Part shown: positions 16,995-25,655 of the stretch, piece after piece
Layout of the letters: each line of letters begins with the position of its first letter
Position numbering within the stretch: position 1 is the first letter of the stretch
Origin: Lachnospiraceae bacterium
GTDB lineage: Bacteria; Bacillota; Clostridia; Lachnospirales; Lachnospiraceae
Direction of reading: 5' to 3'
Assembly (NCBI GenBank): GCA_029012365.1
Contig: JAQXLY010000036.1
Location: 1-64,000, forward strand
Length of the DNA stretch: 64,000 bases
Notes under the pieces: model-generated
Told to the model about the DNA's origin: nothing
Database searches by the model: none
What the model saw: only the letters and a program-made list of their open reading frames with translations
Made by a program: the position numbers and the translations under genes

Positions 16995-17177
16995 GTAAGG
17001 ACAAAGAACTTGTCCGGACGGGAAACCGAAACGGTATTCCCGTAAGGCAGATACTCAAATCCTAGGTGGGGATGCTGCCAAAGTACATTGAAAACCCAAA
17101 CAAAGTGACCCGAAAGGATTCGGGGGACTGCATCCTCTCATAGGGAGAGGGTGGAACCATTATAAGGAGGTAATATT
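16995..17177 (+). promoter_or_regulatory. structured flagellin mRNA leader with CsrA-like sites
   Basis: Five hairpins can be drawn: 16999-17015 (GGACAA/TTGTCC), 17018-17043 (ACGGGAA/TTCCCGT with inner ACCG/CGGT), 17046-17079 (GGCAG/CTGCC with ATCC/GGAT), 17109-17124 (CCCGAA/TTCGGG with AGGA as the whole loop) and 17132-17152 (ATCCTCTC/GAGAGGGT). A GGA in a hairpin loop plus GGA in the Shine-Dalgarno AAGGAGG (17164-17170) is the arrangement bound by CsrA in the hag leader of Bacillus subtilis. CsrA repression of flagellin is inferred; neither csrA nor fliW is in the window. Confidence 0.65.
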
Positions 17178-18842
17178 ATGGGTATGGTTGTTCAACACAA
17201 TATGCAGGCAATGAATGCCAACAGACAGTTAGGAATTGCAACAAGTGCAGTAAGTAAGTCTACTGAGAAGCTTTCTTCCGGTTACAGAATTAACCGTGCA
17301 GCAGATGATGCAGCAGGACTTGCAATTTCCGAGAAGATGAGAAGCCAGATCAGAGGTCTTAATCAGGCTTCCACCAATGCACAGGACGGTATTTCTCTTA
17401 TCCAGACCGCTGAGGGTGCTTTAAATGAGTCCCACTCCATTCTTCAGAGAATGAGAGAGCTTGCCGTACAGGCAGCCAACGGTACCGAGACTGATGAAGA
17501 CCGTTCCAATCTGCAGGATGAGGTAGCTCAGCTTCAGGACGAGTTAGACCGTATCGCTGAGACCACTGAGTTCAACACCATGAAGCTGTTAGACGGTTCC
17601 TTCAGCGGTAAGGCAGCAGGTTCTACTACTGCAGGACCGAAGTACGGTACCTACGACGGTGACCTTCAGGCGTTTATCACTTCTGATGTTGTAGGTGTAG
17701 GTGTTAAGACGACTACCGCAGCTACCGTAGGCGGTGAGTCCGCTATGTGGGATGCCGCAGGTACTACCTTAACTCTTAATCTCGCTCACAACAAGACGTA
17801 TTCTCAGGATGAGATTGATTCTCTCATTAAGAATGCAAAGCAGGAGGACTCTTTGGCATCAAATACTCCGGCAAACGTTTCTGTGAAGTTTGCTAACGGT
17901 GTATTTACTGCAAGCCAGGCAGTAGATACTGGTACGAATAAAACGGTTGCAGGTGTAAAGGCATCTACCACAGTAGAGATTTCCGCTACTACATCTACAA
18001 ATTTCGTAGGTGCAAATAAGATTAAGGTTACATCCAATAAGTATGGTGTTGATATGAATGTTACCATCAATCTGACGTTTGATGCAGAGCTTGGTAAGGA
18101 AGAAGCAAAGGTTAAGACAACGGCAACCTACAACATGGATAAGGACTATAGTGCTACAACGACCGGTACAACTGTAGCTATCGGCGAGAATCAGACCTAT
18201 GAATTAAAGCTTCAGACCGGTAAGGAATATACCTCTGAGGATATCGAGAAGATTCTTGCAGAGGCAGGTCTTGATGTATCCGTAGAGTTAAGCGGTGTAG
18301 AGAATCATCCGGATGAGCCGAATACCTTAATGGTAACGGAGAAAAACAAGGCTTCTGTAGCTATCACTTTACAGGGTGGTAAAGGTCTTGGCGATACTGA
18401 TGCATTCCTTGGTCAGGCAAACTACGACACCACTTCCGCAACCGGTGGCATGAGACTTCAGGTTGGCGCTAATGAGGGTCAGACCATCAGCTTCAACATT
18501 GATGACATGAGTTCTCTTTCCCTTGGTGTAAACGGTACGAATGTACGTGTAGATGACCAGAATAAGGCTTCCAGCTCTATTTCTGCAATCGACGGTGCAA
18601 TCGAGAAGGTTTCCAAGCAGCGTTCCGCTCTTGGTGCTATCCAGAACCGCTTAGAGCACACCATCTCCAATCTCGACACGGCAGCTGAGAACCTGCAGAC
18701 CGCAGAGTCCCGTATCCGTGACGTTGATATGGCTAAGGAAATGGTTGAGTACAGCAAGAACAACATCTTGTCTCAGGCTTCCCAGTCCATGCTCGCTCAG
18801 GCAAATCAGTCCAATCAGGGTGTTCTTTCCTTACTTGGCTAA
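17178..18842 (+). CDS. fliC: flagellin
   Basis: The 554-residue filament subunit has the conserved D0/D1 helices at both ends: [36 protein letters not shown] and [12 protein letters not shown] at the N-terminus; [13 protein letters not shown] and [19 protein letters not shown] at the C-terminus, ending [10 protein letters not shown]. The middle (residues ~150-430) is a variable, Thr/Ser-rich region with many possible O-glycosylation sites. The TLR5-recognition segment looks intact. Codon use (many GGT, TCC, CTT, CGT) differs from the AT-rich island and fits very high expression. AAGGAGG lies seven bases before the ATG. It is the presumed target of the surrounding glycosylation genes. Confidence 0.97.
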   Translation: MGMVVQHNMQAMNANRQLGIATSAVSKSTEKLSSGYRINRAADDAAGLAISEKMRSQIRGLNQASTNAQDGISLIQTAEGALNESHSILQRMRELAVQAANGTETDEDRSNLQDEVAQLQDELDRIAETTEFNTMKLLDGSFSGKAAGSTTAGPKYGTYDGDLQAFITSDVVGVGVKTTTAATVGGESAMWDAAGTTLTLNLAHNKTYSQDEIDSLIKNAKQEDSLASNTPANVSVKFANGVFTASQAVDTGTNKTVAGVKASTTVEISATTSTNFVGANKIKVTSNKYGVDMNVTINLTFDAELGKEEAKVKTTATYNMDKDYSATTTGTTVAIGENQTYELKLQTGKEYTSEDIEKILAEAGLDVSVELSGVENHPDEPNTLMVTEKNKASVAITLQGGKGLGDTDAFLGQANYDTTSATGGMRLQVGANEGQTISFNIDDMSSLSLGVNGTNVRVDDQNKASSSISAIDGAIEKVSKQRSALGAIQNRLEHTISNLDTAAENLQTAESRIRDVDMAKEMVEYSKNNILSQASQSMLAQANQSNQGVLSLLG

Positions 18843-18884
18843 TTGTCTCGCAGGGTAAAGTAACATACACATAAGCTTTTTTCA

Positions 18885-18919
18885 GAGGGGGTACGCACCT
18901 AGGAGCGTACCCTCTCTTT
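18885..18919 (+). terminator. flagellin terminator
   Basis: GAGGGGGTACGC (18885-18896) pairs with GCGTACCCTCTC (18905-18916) around an eight-base loop, followed by TTT. It lies 43 bp after the flagellin stop and ahead of the convergent abi gene. Confidence 0.85.
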
Positions 18920-18933
18920 GCGTTATTGTAAAT

Positions 18934-19995
18934 TTATTGTTCCACACATCGTTTACACGGAACATATCCACGTTCGATGGCTTGTTCAAATATCATCTCC
19001 TGCGCATCCATGATGCCACTACAATGGGGGTTATGGTGATACTTTTTGCTTTTGCCGGAAACAAATACTATACTTTGTTGGACGATGTTTACATTTAGAA
19101 CTTGTCCGAGGTAGGTAACATCACCCGGAAACATCTTACAATGGCGGTCAACCTCTTCTTGCAAAATTTTCTCTAAGCGTTCAAAAGGCCGTCGATAGTT
19201 TAACATACTCAGCAAGAAAAGAAGTTGACTAAAGCCGGATGCGGGCGATATAGGCTTAGGGAAAATTTCTGCCGCACGCAAATTGCTGGAGCAGATATAA
19301 TTATAGGTACGTCCGCCGTGTGCTACAAGGTTTCTATATTCCTGGCAAATAAAGAGAGTATCTACCATCAACTTACGTAGTGCATCTTGAGAAAGTTTCA
19401 GTTCGGCAGAATTGTATAACTGCATGGCAAGTGCTGCTTGTTCTCTTGGTTTTAATCGGTCGATGAAATTTGTTATGGTGCTGAAGTATACACTTTTAAA
19501 CAAAATCCACGGTGGAACCAATTGATAAGTAGTTCGATAATGGTGAATCGGCTCTTTGTCGGAATTTAGGGCATCCTGCATTTTATCCAAAATCTTTTTT
19601 AGGGAAAATTTTGAGTTGGATTTTTTCTTATCCCTGTAGTTTGTGAACTTAAGATAGTTATTTGGATCGACACCGAAGGAAGATGCAATAACGTCTGCAG
19701 TAACTTCTTTGATGTGTTCTTCCAAATCGAGCATGGCAGCCATAACAGAACTACGAAGGCTGTTATCTAAAAGGTAAAGTGAATAAATCTGTTCAAAGCG
19801 AACACCGGAACGATAGACTTTCTTCCCGTCCTGAAGGAAAGTATATGGTTCGCGATAGCTTTTTATCAGATTAGAATATCCGCAAGAACGTAGCTGGGTC
19901 TCGGCAAAATCTTCGTCTTGGATTATCAGGCCCTGCTGCTTTAGTTTTTGAATCTGCTGTGCCGGAGTGGTATAAGAGATACTATTATTTGCCAT
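18934..19995 (-). CDS. Abi_2 (AbiD/AbiF type) abortive infection protein with C-terminal Cys/His domain
   Basis: The 353-residue protein begins at ATG 19995, seven bases behind AGGAGGC; a longer in-frame reading would translate the hairpin leader. It has the Abi_2 opening TPAQQIQKLKQQGLIIQDED, LRSCGYSNLIKSYREPY, LDNSLRSSVMAAMLDLEEHIK, and a HEPN RNase-type R-x4-H motif in EYRNLVAHGGRTYN. Proteins of this family abort phage infection by RNA damage. The last ~40 residues add a separate metal-binding-like tail: KKYHHNPHCSGIMDAQE and GYVPCKRC. This tail is not part of the usual Abi_2 domain. A strong promoter and a hairpin RNA precede it. Confidence 0.85.
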   Translation of the reverse strand: MANNSISYTTPAQQIQKLKQQGLIIQDEDFAETQLRSCGYSNLIKSYREPYTFLQDGKKVYRSGVRFEQIYSLYLLDNSLRSSVMAAMLDLEEHIKEVTADVIASSFGVDPNNYLKFTNYRDKKKSNSKFSLKKILDKMQDALNSDKEPIHHYRTTYQLVPPWILFKSVYFSTITNFIDRLKPREQAALAMQLYNSAELKLSQDALRKLMVDTLFICQEYRNLVAHGGRTYNYICSSNLRAAEIFPKPISPASGFSQLLFLLSMLNYRRPFERLEKILQEEVDRHCKMFPGDVTYLGQVLNVNIVQQSIVFVSGKSKKYHHNPHCSGIMDAQEMIFEQAIERGYVPCKRCVEQ

Positions 19996-20008
19996 CTTTT
20001 GCCTCCTA

Positions 20009-20077
20009 ATAGAAAAGAGCCCTGGAACATAAGCCCCAAGACTCTTTTTCTGGCCGGACACCAGCCATTCGCTAATT
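20009..20077 (-). ncRNA. hairpin RNA leader of the AbiF-type gene (abiF-motif-like)
   Basis: Read on the minus strand, 20048-20013 folds into one long arm: AAAAGAGTCTTGGGGC and GTTCCAGGGCTCTTTT form about 16 continuous pairs (four G-U) capped by TTAT. Just upstream is a second hairpin, GGCTGG-TGT-CCGGCC (20066-20052). The inferred start is near 20077. The long arm ends in UUUU like a terminator, with the abi ribosome binding site directly after it. A conserved structured RNA upstream of abiF genes has been reported from comparative genomics; I judge this to be a candidate member by position and shape only. Confidence 0.6.
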
Positions 20078-20083
20078 AGCTAT

Positions 20084-20111
20084 ATTATAGCATATTCAAA
20101 AGTCTTGTCAA
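20084..20111 (-). promoter_or_regulatory. strong promoter of the abi RNA/gene
   Basis: On the minus strand TTGACA (20111-20106), 16 bases, TATAAT (20089-20084): both hexamers are perfect consensus. An unusually strong promoter for a potentially toxic gene, which fits a system where the leader RNA must be made in excess. Confidence 0.8.
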
Positions 20112-20324
20112 GTATTCCTGGAAACTTTTTTTGTTTTTATCAATTTTACAAGAGTAAGGGTAAACAATTCTTTACTTAGATAGTATCACATTCCGGGGTT
20201 TAATGCAAGAAAAACGCGAGATAAGAAGGATGATAGTCAGATACTGTTGCTTTCTCAACGTACCGAATTTAGATTATTATACTTTAGATTCAGTAAAATA
20301 CAGGTGCAGACTTTATTTTTATGT

Positions 20325-20364
20325 AAGGTATTTCTCTAAGAAATTCATACCTTCCTGACGATAT
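20325..20364 (+). promoter_or_regulatory. sigma-28-like promoter with overlapping palindrome
   Basis: TAAG (20337-20340), 16 bases, GACGATAT (20357-20364) is a near match to the SigD consensus. The -35 region lies within a palindrome, AAGGTAT...ATACCTT, with inner TTCT/AGAA. A second perfect palindrome, ATATTAC-ATGAG-GTAATAT (20391-20409), lies just before the ribosome binding site. The rest of 20112-20427 is AT-rich without a gene. Confidence 0.5.
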
Positions 20365-20427
20365 ATAAGATAAGGTGTTTACACGAAAAGATATTACATG
20401 AGGTAATATTTACGAGGAGGATTTGCC

Positions 20428-22692
20428 ATGAATGAAAAGAAACGGCCTGTGCTCAGTATTTCCATGCTGGTATCAAATAACCGGCGTGACACGATAGAAA
20501 AATGTATGGAATCTCTGGTGCCGCTCCGTGAGGCGGTGCCCAGTGAATTAATAATTGTGGATACCGGCTGTACGGACGGTTCTGTTGATATTGCAAGAAA
20601 GTACGCGGATAAGGTGATAGAGTTTACCTGGTGCAATGATTTTTCGGCGGCGCGGAATGCAGGACTTCGTGAGTGCACCGGGGAATGGTTTTTATACCTG
20701 GATGATGACGAGTGGTTTGAGGATGTTACGGAGCTGATTGCGTTCTTTCGGGGAGAAGAACGAAAACGTATGGATACGTTGTGGTATTTGCAGCGCAATT
20801 ATGATAATTTTGAAGGAACGTCCTATGTGGATACCTATGTAGGCAGGGTGGCAAGGCTCACTCCGGAGACGAGATTCTGCGGGAAAATCCATGAATGGCT
20901 GGAACCATTGCCGGAAAGGGTGAAGAAGACAAATGCCTATGTACATCATTACGGATACGTATATAAAAGTGAGGAAGACAGACAGAAGCACTTAAAGAGG
21001 AATCTCACTCTGGAAGAAGAAGCGGTAAAGGAAAATCCGGCTGATATAAGGATGTGCTGTCAGCTTGTACAGGAGTACCGGGCAGCGAGACGTTTCGAGG
21101 ATGCGGAAGCACTTTGTAAAACAACGCTTTCGAATACGAAATATGAAATAACGAATTCCTTTGTACAGTATCTGCTACTGGTACTTCCGAAAATCTATGT
21201 AGAGCAGAGAATGTACGAAAAGGCACTGGAGGAGTTTGAGCATCTGGAAAGAAAATGTAAACTGCTGCACCAGACCAAATTGGGACTCTGTTATGAGAAG
21301 GCCATGACATATGGCTATATGAAGAAAGAGGAGGATACTGTTAAGGGCTTCCTGCGATATCTGACAGAGTATTATGTACTTCCGAAGGCGGGAGACCCGG
21401 TGGAGCATCCGGTGATGGATTTTGCCCAGTATCAGTCGGAGCTGTTTTTTCATAAAGCGGTGGAATATGCGGTTGCAAATATGATTTGCGGAGAGGTATA
21501 CGGATATGGCGAAGAAGTATATGCAAGGATGAACTGGGAAAAGACGGAGAAGCCTAAGGAGATGCTTGCCGGTCTTATCCGGTGCTACGAGGAGACAGGC
21601 AATGCGGCACTTCTGACAAAGCATCTTCCGATTGTTTTACAGATGAATGAGCTGGAGCAGCACGTATATGCCTCCTTACATTCACTTTATGTAAAGCTGG
21701 AAGGTGAGAAGCAGGACAAGCTTCTTGCTGATCTTGAACCCCTTAATCTTCGAACCGGCAATCTTGCATTTTTCCATTTACTCTATACCGAGAAAAAGGG
21801 AATTACTACAGATTCCGACGTGAACGATTACTATGAAAAGAGTGACAGAAAATACGATGCGGAGGTCGTGGCATTATTCTTTGGAAATGCGGAAAGATTT
21901 CCTAAGCTACTGGACAGTACTCCTCTGGAGCTCTTTACGGAAGCGGTGTCTGTGCTTCTTGCGGGAAAGAACCGGCCTGAGATAGAGAAACTGTGGCAGG
22001 AGCTTTCGGGTTTAGAGGTCTGCTATCCGGAAGAAAAGAAATCATTCTTTTATTATGCATCCATGGTAATTGCGGAGAAGCGTCCGGTATTAGCGACGGA
22101 ACAGAGAAGTGTAGCAGAACAGGGTGGAGAAGCAGAGCAGAGGGGAGAAGCCGAACAGGAGATAAATGTAGAACAGGAAAAAACGGGGAATGATGCAGCG
22201 GCCGGAGCTGAGGTATCGTACAGTATCGCCTCCCTGCTTCAGGACTACATAGAAGCAGCAAAACGATACGCGGAAGGCTTGTACCGTCCGGAGCTCCTGA
22301 ACGCTGCAGGCGTGACGGCTCTTCCGGCAAATCTCCGTTTTGTATATATTATGGAACAAGCCATGGAATATGAGGAAGACTTTAAACGCTGGGGAGACGC
22401 AGTCAAGCGTGCTGCAAAGGAGTACCCGGCGATGCTTCCGGTAGTAAAGGCTTTGCTTGCGGAGCGAAAGCAAAAGAGCAGGGAAGGAGAGCAGGCCGTC
22501 CGGACTCATGCAAGTACCGCAAACACTGCGAAAAAGGAGCTTCTGGCACTGGCGGAGCAGCTAAAGGCTATGGTACGGGCACAGCTTGCAGAAGGAAAAA
22601 CGGAAGAGGCAAGGGCAATTCTTTCCGAACTTGCGGTGATGTTACCGGAGGATGAGGAAGTGAAGGAGCTGCTAAAATCAATAAATAATTAA
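20428..22692 (+). CDS. GT2 glycosyltransferase with TPR-like C-terminus, probable flagellin glycosyltransferase
   Basis: The 754-residue protein has an N-terminal GT2 domain of the SunS-like type: LSISMLVSNNRRDTIEKCME, ELIIVDTGCTDGSVDIARKY, FSAARNAGL, and YLDDDEWFED as metal site, then RFCGKIHEWL. From ~residue 195 it is helical and TPR-like (EDAEALCKTTLSN, KALEEFEHLERKCK). A low-complexity Glu/Gln/Ala insert lies near residues 555-590 (AEQGGEAEQRGEAEQ). The C-terminus, AMLPEDEEVKELL-like, echoes the island GT at 8.1 kb. Proteins of this architecture glycosylate peptides or proteins; position beside fliC and a sigma-28-like promoter point to flagellin. AGGAGG precedes the ATG. Confidence 0.85.
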   Translation: MNEKKRPVLSISMLVSNNRRDTIEKCMESLVPLREAVPSELIIVDTGCTDGSVDIARKYADKVIEFTWCNDFSAARNAGLRECTGEWFLYLDDDEWFEDVTELIAFFRGEERKRMDTLWYLQRNYDNFEGTSYVDTYVGRVARLTPETRFCGKIHEWLEPLPERVKKTNAYVHHYGYVYKSEEDRQKHLKRNLTLEEEAVKENPADIRMCCQLVQEYRAARRFEDAEALCKTTLSNTKYEITNSFVQYLLLVLPKIYVEQRMYEKALEEFEHLERKCKLLHQTKLGLCYEKAMTYGYMKKEEDTVKGFLRYLTEYYVLPKAGDPVEHPVMDFAQYQSELFFHKAVEYAVANMICGEVYGYGEEVYARMNWEKTEKPKEMLAGLIRCYEETGNAALLTKHLPIVLQMNELEQHVYASLHSLYVKLEGEKQDKLLADLEPLNLRTGNLAFFHLLYTEKKGITTDSDVNDYYEKSDRKYDAEVVALFFGNAERFPKLLDSTPLELFTEAVSVLLAGKNRPEIEKLWQELSGLEVCYPEEKKSFFYYASMVIAEKRPVLATEQRSVAEQGGEAEQRGEAEQEINVEQEKTGNDAAAGAEVSYSIASLLQDYIEAAKRYAEGLYRPELLNAAGVTALPANLRFVYIMEQAMEYEEDFKRWGDAVKRAAKEYPAMLPVVKALLAERKQKSREGEQAVRTHASTANTAKKELLALAEQLKAMVRAQLAEGKTEEARAILSELAVMLPEDEEVKELLKSINN

Positions 22693-22704
22693 GAATCATA
22701 CATC

Positions 22705-22732
22705 TTGAACAATCCCCTGAATCGTGTATAAT
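22705..22732 (+). promoter_or_regulatory. promoter of the DUF368-znu operon
   Basis: TTGAAC (22705-22710), 16 bases, TATAAT (22727-22732). It lies inside the terminator loop of the preceding gene. Confidence 0.6.
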
Positions 22733-22748
22733 GATAGATGGGGATTTT
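22711..22748 (+). terminator. terminator of the TPR glycosyltransferase gene
   Basis: AATCCCC pairs with GGGGATT (22740-22746) across a 22-base loop, followed by a run of T. The loop contains the -10 box of the next promoter, an economical overlap. Confidence 0.65.
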
Positions 22749-22777
22749 TTTATTGTTGTAAGAAGGAGCATACAGAG

Positions 22778-23653
22778 ATGAATTTTATACTTGATATAAT
22801 CCGAGGTGCAGTAATCGGAGTTGCCAATATCATTCCGGGAGTCAGCGGCGGAACCATGATGGTGACCATGGGGATTTATGATAAGCTGTTAGGGTCTATT
22901 ACGGGTATTTTTAAACAGTTTAAAAAGAGTATTAAGACGCTTCTTCCGTACCTAATCGGTATGGCGGTGGGCATCGGTGCCTTTGCGTTTTTGCTGACAA
23001 AGGTGCTTCTGGTGAGGTTTCCGCTACCGACGGCATTTGCGTTTATCGGACTGATTGCGGGCGGCGTGCCGGTTCTGGTAAAGAAGGTGAGAGGCGGCGG
23101 GAGTGCGAAAGCTTCCGGACAGCCGGGTCCGGTTCCGTGTATTCTTATATTTATTCTGTTCTTTGCCCTAATTATCGGAATGCAGCTTTTGGGCGAGGGT
23201 GCGGAGAGAGCGGTGACCCCGTCCTTCCTGAATACCGTAATTCTTCTGGTGATGGGGGTGCTTTCGGCGGCTGCGATGGTGATTCCGGGAGTCAGCGGTT
23301 CCCTGCTTTTACTGGCATTCGGCTATTATAATCCGGTAACCGGTGCGGTGACGGATTTTATTTCTGCGGTGTTTGATTTGAATTTCGGAGTAATGTTTGA
23401 GAAAGCATTGATTTTATTTCCGTTCGGAATCGGTGTTCTGCTCGGAATTTTCTTTGTGGCAAAGCTGATTGAGTGGTTACTAGCACACCACGAGAGACTG
23501 ACGTATTGCAGCATTCTGGGACTGGTGTGTGCTTCTCCGGTTCCGGTATTTTTCAATGCCCTTGGAGGTGTCATCGGTATCGGCGCGGTGATTGCAAGTA
23601 TTGTGACTTTTGGCGGCGGTTTTGTGGTTGCCTATGTGATGGGAAGAGAGTAA
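22778..23653 (+). CDS. popT: DUF368 undecaprenyl-phosphate translocase
   Basis: The 291-residue polytopic membrane protein has the internal duplication typical of DUF368: RGAVIGVANIIPGVSGGTM near the start and AAMVIPGVSGSLLLLAFGYY in the second half, with 8-9 hydrophobic segments. DUF368 proteins were shown to recycle the undecaprenyl phosphate carrier lipid across the membrane, which is used for wall and surface glycan synthesis. The start is ATG 22778 behind AGAAGGAG; an upstream in-frame extension would cover the promoter. The stop is two bases before znuA, so they are probably co-transcribed. Confidence 0.85.
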   Translation: MNFILDIIRGAVIGVANIIPGVSGGTMMVTMGIYDKLLGSITGIFKQFKKSIKTLLPYLIGMAVGIGAFAFLLTKVLLVRFPLPTAFAFIGLIAGGVPVLVKKVRGGGSAKASGQPGPVPCILIFILFFALIIGMQLLGEGAERAVTPSFLNTVILLVMGVLSAAAMVIPGVSGSLLLLAFGYYNPVTGAVTDFISAVFDLNFGVMFEKALILFPFGIGVLLGIFFVAKLIEWLLAHHERLTYCSILGLVCASPVPVFFNALGGVIGIGAVIASIVTFGGGFVVAYVMGRE

Positions 23654-23655
23654 GA

Positions 23656-24759
23656 ATGAAGAAAAGAAAAGCATTTTTTATGGTTTGTATGTTGTTGGCT
23701 GCATTCGGAATAACAGCACTGATTGCAGCGTTGGCAGAGAAAAAGGAAACGTCGGACGATATGGTATGCGTGACGTCCTTTTATCCGGTTTATCTTCTGG
23801 CAGAGTCGGTGGCAGAGGGGGCAGCAGGAGTAAGAGTAGAGAATCTGACGGAAAATCATGTCGGATGTATTCACGATTATACCCTGACGACGCAGGACAT
23901 GCGTCTGCTTTCGGATGCAACGCTGTTTTTGATTAACGGCGGTGAGATGGAGCTGTTTATGGAGCAGGCGGCAAAGGCTTATAAGAGCCTTCGGATTGTG
24001 GACACATCTGAGGGGTTTCCATTCCTGGAGGGAGTGGAGCATAATCATGCTCATGAGGATGAAAGTGATGTGCATGGCGCGGAAGGAAGAGATGAGCTTC
24101 ATGACCATGAGGAAGAGGAGCATACCGATGAGAATGGGCATGACCACGCAGAGGAGGACCATGAAGGACATACACATGCGTTAAATGCCCATCTCTGGAT
24201 GGATATTGACGGGTATTTGTTACAGCTTTCCAAAGCCGAAGAGGCGTTTGTGGCAGCAGACCCGGCGCAGGAGAAAATATACAGGCAGAATGCGGAAAGG
24301 TGCCGTAATGAGCTGATTGCTCTGAAGGAAGAGTATGAGTCTGCAAAGGAAGCACTTGCCGGAAAGGAAACCGTAGTGTTTCATGAAGGCTTTGTATATT
24401 TACTTAATATGTTAGGAATTGAAACGGTCCATTGTCTTGCAATGGATTCCGATACACAGATTGCTTCCGGCGAGGCTGCCGAAATTCTGGAGGAATGTAA
24501 ACTACACGGGATTACGACTTTGTTTGCGGAGGCGGAATATGCAGAAACAGTGACGGAGACCTTTGCAAAGGAAATTAACGGTAAAGTGGTAGTGCTTGAC
24601 CCGGTAACGGGTGGTACAGGGCTTACTGCCGATGCAACGGCTGCCGACAAAGCTACTGTGTCAGATGCGGCGAATGCCCCAAAATCAGGAATTGCTTTAT
24701 ATTGTGAGATTATGCGAAAAAATCTGGAAATTGTAAAACAGGCTTATGGTTTACGGTAA
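23656..24759 (+). CDS. znuA: zinc ABC transporter substrate-binding protein
   Basis: The 367-residue cluster A-I binding protein starts at ATG 23656. It has VTSFYPVYLLAESV, an ENHVGCIHDYTLTTQDM metal-site region, the long His/Asp/Glu-rich loop of ZnuA/AdcA proteins (residues ~125-175, for example HDHEEEEHTDENGHDHAEED), AHLWMDIDGY, and TVVFHEGFVYLL. The N-terminal hydrophobic segment lacks a clear lipobox cysteine, so it may be held by an uncleaved anchor. The His-rich loop points to zinc rather than manganese. Neighbours znuC and znuB complete the transporter. Confidence 0.92.
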   Translation: MKKRKAFFMVCMLLAAFGITALIAALAEKKETSDDMVCVTSFYPVYLLAESVAEGAAGVRVENLTENHVGCIHDYTLTTQDMRLLSDATLFLINGGEMELFMEQAAKAYKSLRIVDTSEGFPFLEGVEHNHAHEDESDVHGAEGRDELHDHEEEEHTDENGHDHAEEDHEGHTHALNAHLWMDIDGYLLQLSKAEEAFVAADPAQEKIYRQNAERCRNELIALKEEYESAKEALAGKETVVFHEGFVYLLNMLGIETVHCLAMDSDTQIASGEAAEILEECKLHGITTLFAEAEYAETVTETFAKEINGKVVVLDPVTGGTGLTADATAADKATVSDAANAPKSGIALYCEIMRKNLEIVKQAYGLR

Positions 24760-24768
24760 GGAGGAAGT

Positions 24769-25554
24769 ATGTTTGGCGGTTCGGTAAAGAAAAAGCGAAA
24801 AAAGGAATTGCGGGAACGTGCCGGACATCTTTCGGAGCGTTCTGCCTGCGGACTGCATTGTATTAAGATGTCGGATATAGGCGTATACGCCGGGAAAACT
24901 CCGATTATCGAGCATGTAAATGTGCATATTCACTGCGGAAAGCTGACAGCTGTTATCGGTCGTAACGGTGCGGGAAAATCTACTCTGATTAAGGCGATTC
25001 TCGGAGAAGTGCCGCACGTAGGCACGATAGAATTCCGTGACATGAAGGAAAATAAGGTGAAGAAGCTGAAGGTCGGCTATGTTCCCCAGCATCTGAATGT
25101 GAAAAAGGATGCGCCGGTCAGTGTCTATGATTTATTTGCAAGCTGCATCAGTAATGTACCGGTGTTTCTGTGCCGCAAAAAGGCGCTGTATGATAAGATT
25201 TTAAGCCGTCTTGCACTGTTTGAGGCGGAGGGTCTGATTGACAAGAGGCTGGGGGACTTGTCCGGCGGTGAGCTGCAAAGGGTGTTACTGTCCATTGCAT
25301 GTACACCGGTTCCGAATCTTCTGCTCTTAGATGAGCCGGTTTCCGGTGTGGATCGAAACGGAATGGAGCTGTTTTATCGTACCATTCATAGCCTAAAGGA
25401 AAAGTATGACCTTTCGGTAATATTAGTTTCCCATGACCTGACGCTTGTAAAGGAGTATGCGGACTCGGTAATTCTGATGGACAAGACTGTGTTAAAGGAA
25501 GGAAGTCCGCAGGAAGTGATGGACAGCAGGGAGTTCCATGATATTTTTGGATAA
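24769..25554 (+). CDS. znuC: zinc ABC transporter ATP-binding protein
   Basis: The 261-residue ATPase has Walker A GRNGAGKST, the signature LSGGELQRVLLS, Walker B LLLLDEP and the H-loop in LVSHDL. A ~30-residue basic N-terminal extension (VKKKRKKELRERAGH) precedes the nucleotide-binding domain, longer than usual for ZnuC. AAGGAGG lies before the ATG, nine bases after the znuA stop. It powers the permease encoded next. Confidence 0.92.
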   Translation: MFGGSVKKKRKKELRERAGHLSERSACGLHCIKMSDIGVYAGKTPIIEHVNVHIHCGKLTAVIGRNGAGKSTLIKAILGEVPHVGTIEFRDMKENKVKKLKVGYVPQHLNVKKDAPVSVYDLFASCISNVPVFLCRKKALYDKILSRLALFEAEGLIDKRLGDLSGGELQRVLLSIACTPVPNLLLLDEPVSGVDRNGMELFYRTIHSLKEKYDLSVILVSHDLTLVKEYADSVILMDKTVLKEGSPQEVMDSREFHDIFG

Positions 25555-25655
25555 AATACTCTGCCCTAAATGGCACGATGCTTTGTTGGTCCGTTTTCCT
25601 GTTGATACAGGAGTAAAGGCCCCGGCGCACTATGAAGAGGAAAGGAGGAGGTGTC

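Noticed and set aside
16995-17177. c-di-GMP-I (GEMM) riboswitch in the flagellin leader
   Set aside because: The conserved GGACGCAAAGCC-type core is absent; hairpins with loop GGA fit CsrA binding better.
22711-22748. Riboswitch between the TPR glycosyltransferase and popT
   Set aside because: The pairing is a plain terminator stem with a T-run; no aptamer-like junction is visible.
23941-24184. His/Met-rich alternative frames within znuA
   Set aside because: They are shadows of the His-rich zinc loop of znuA in other frames.
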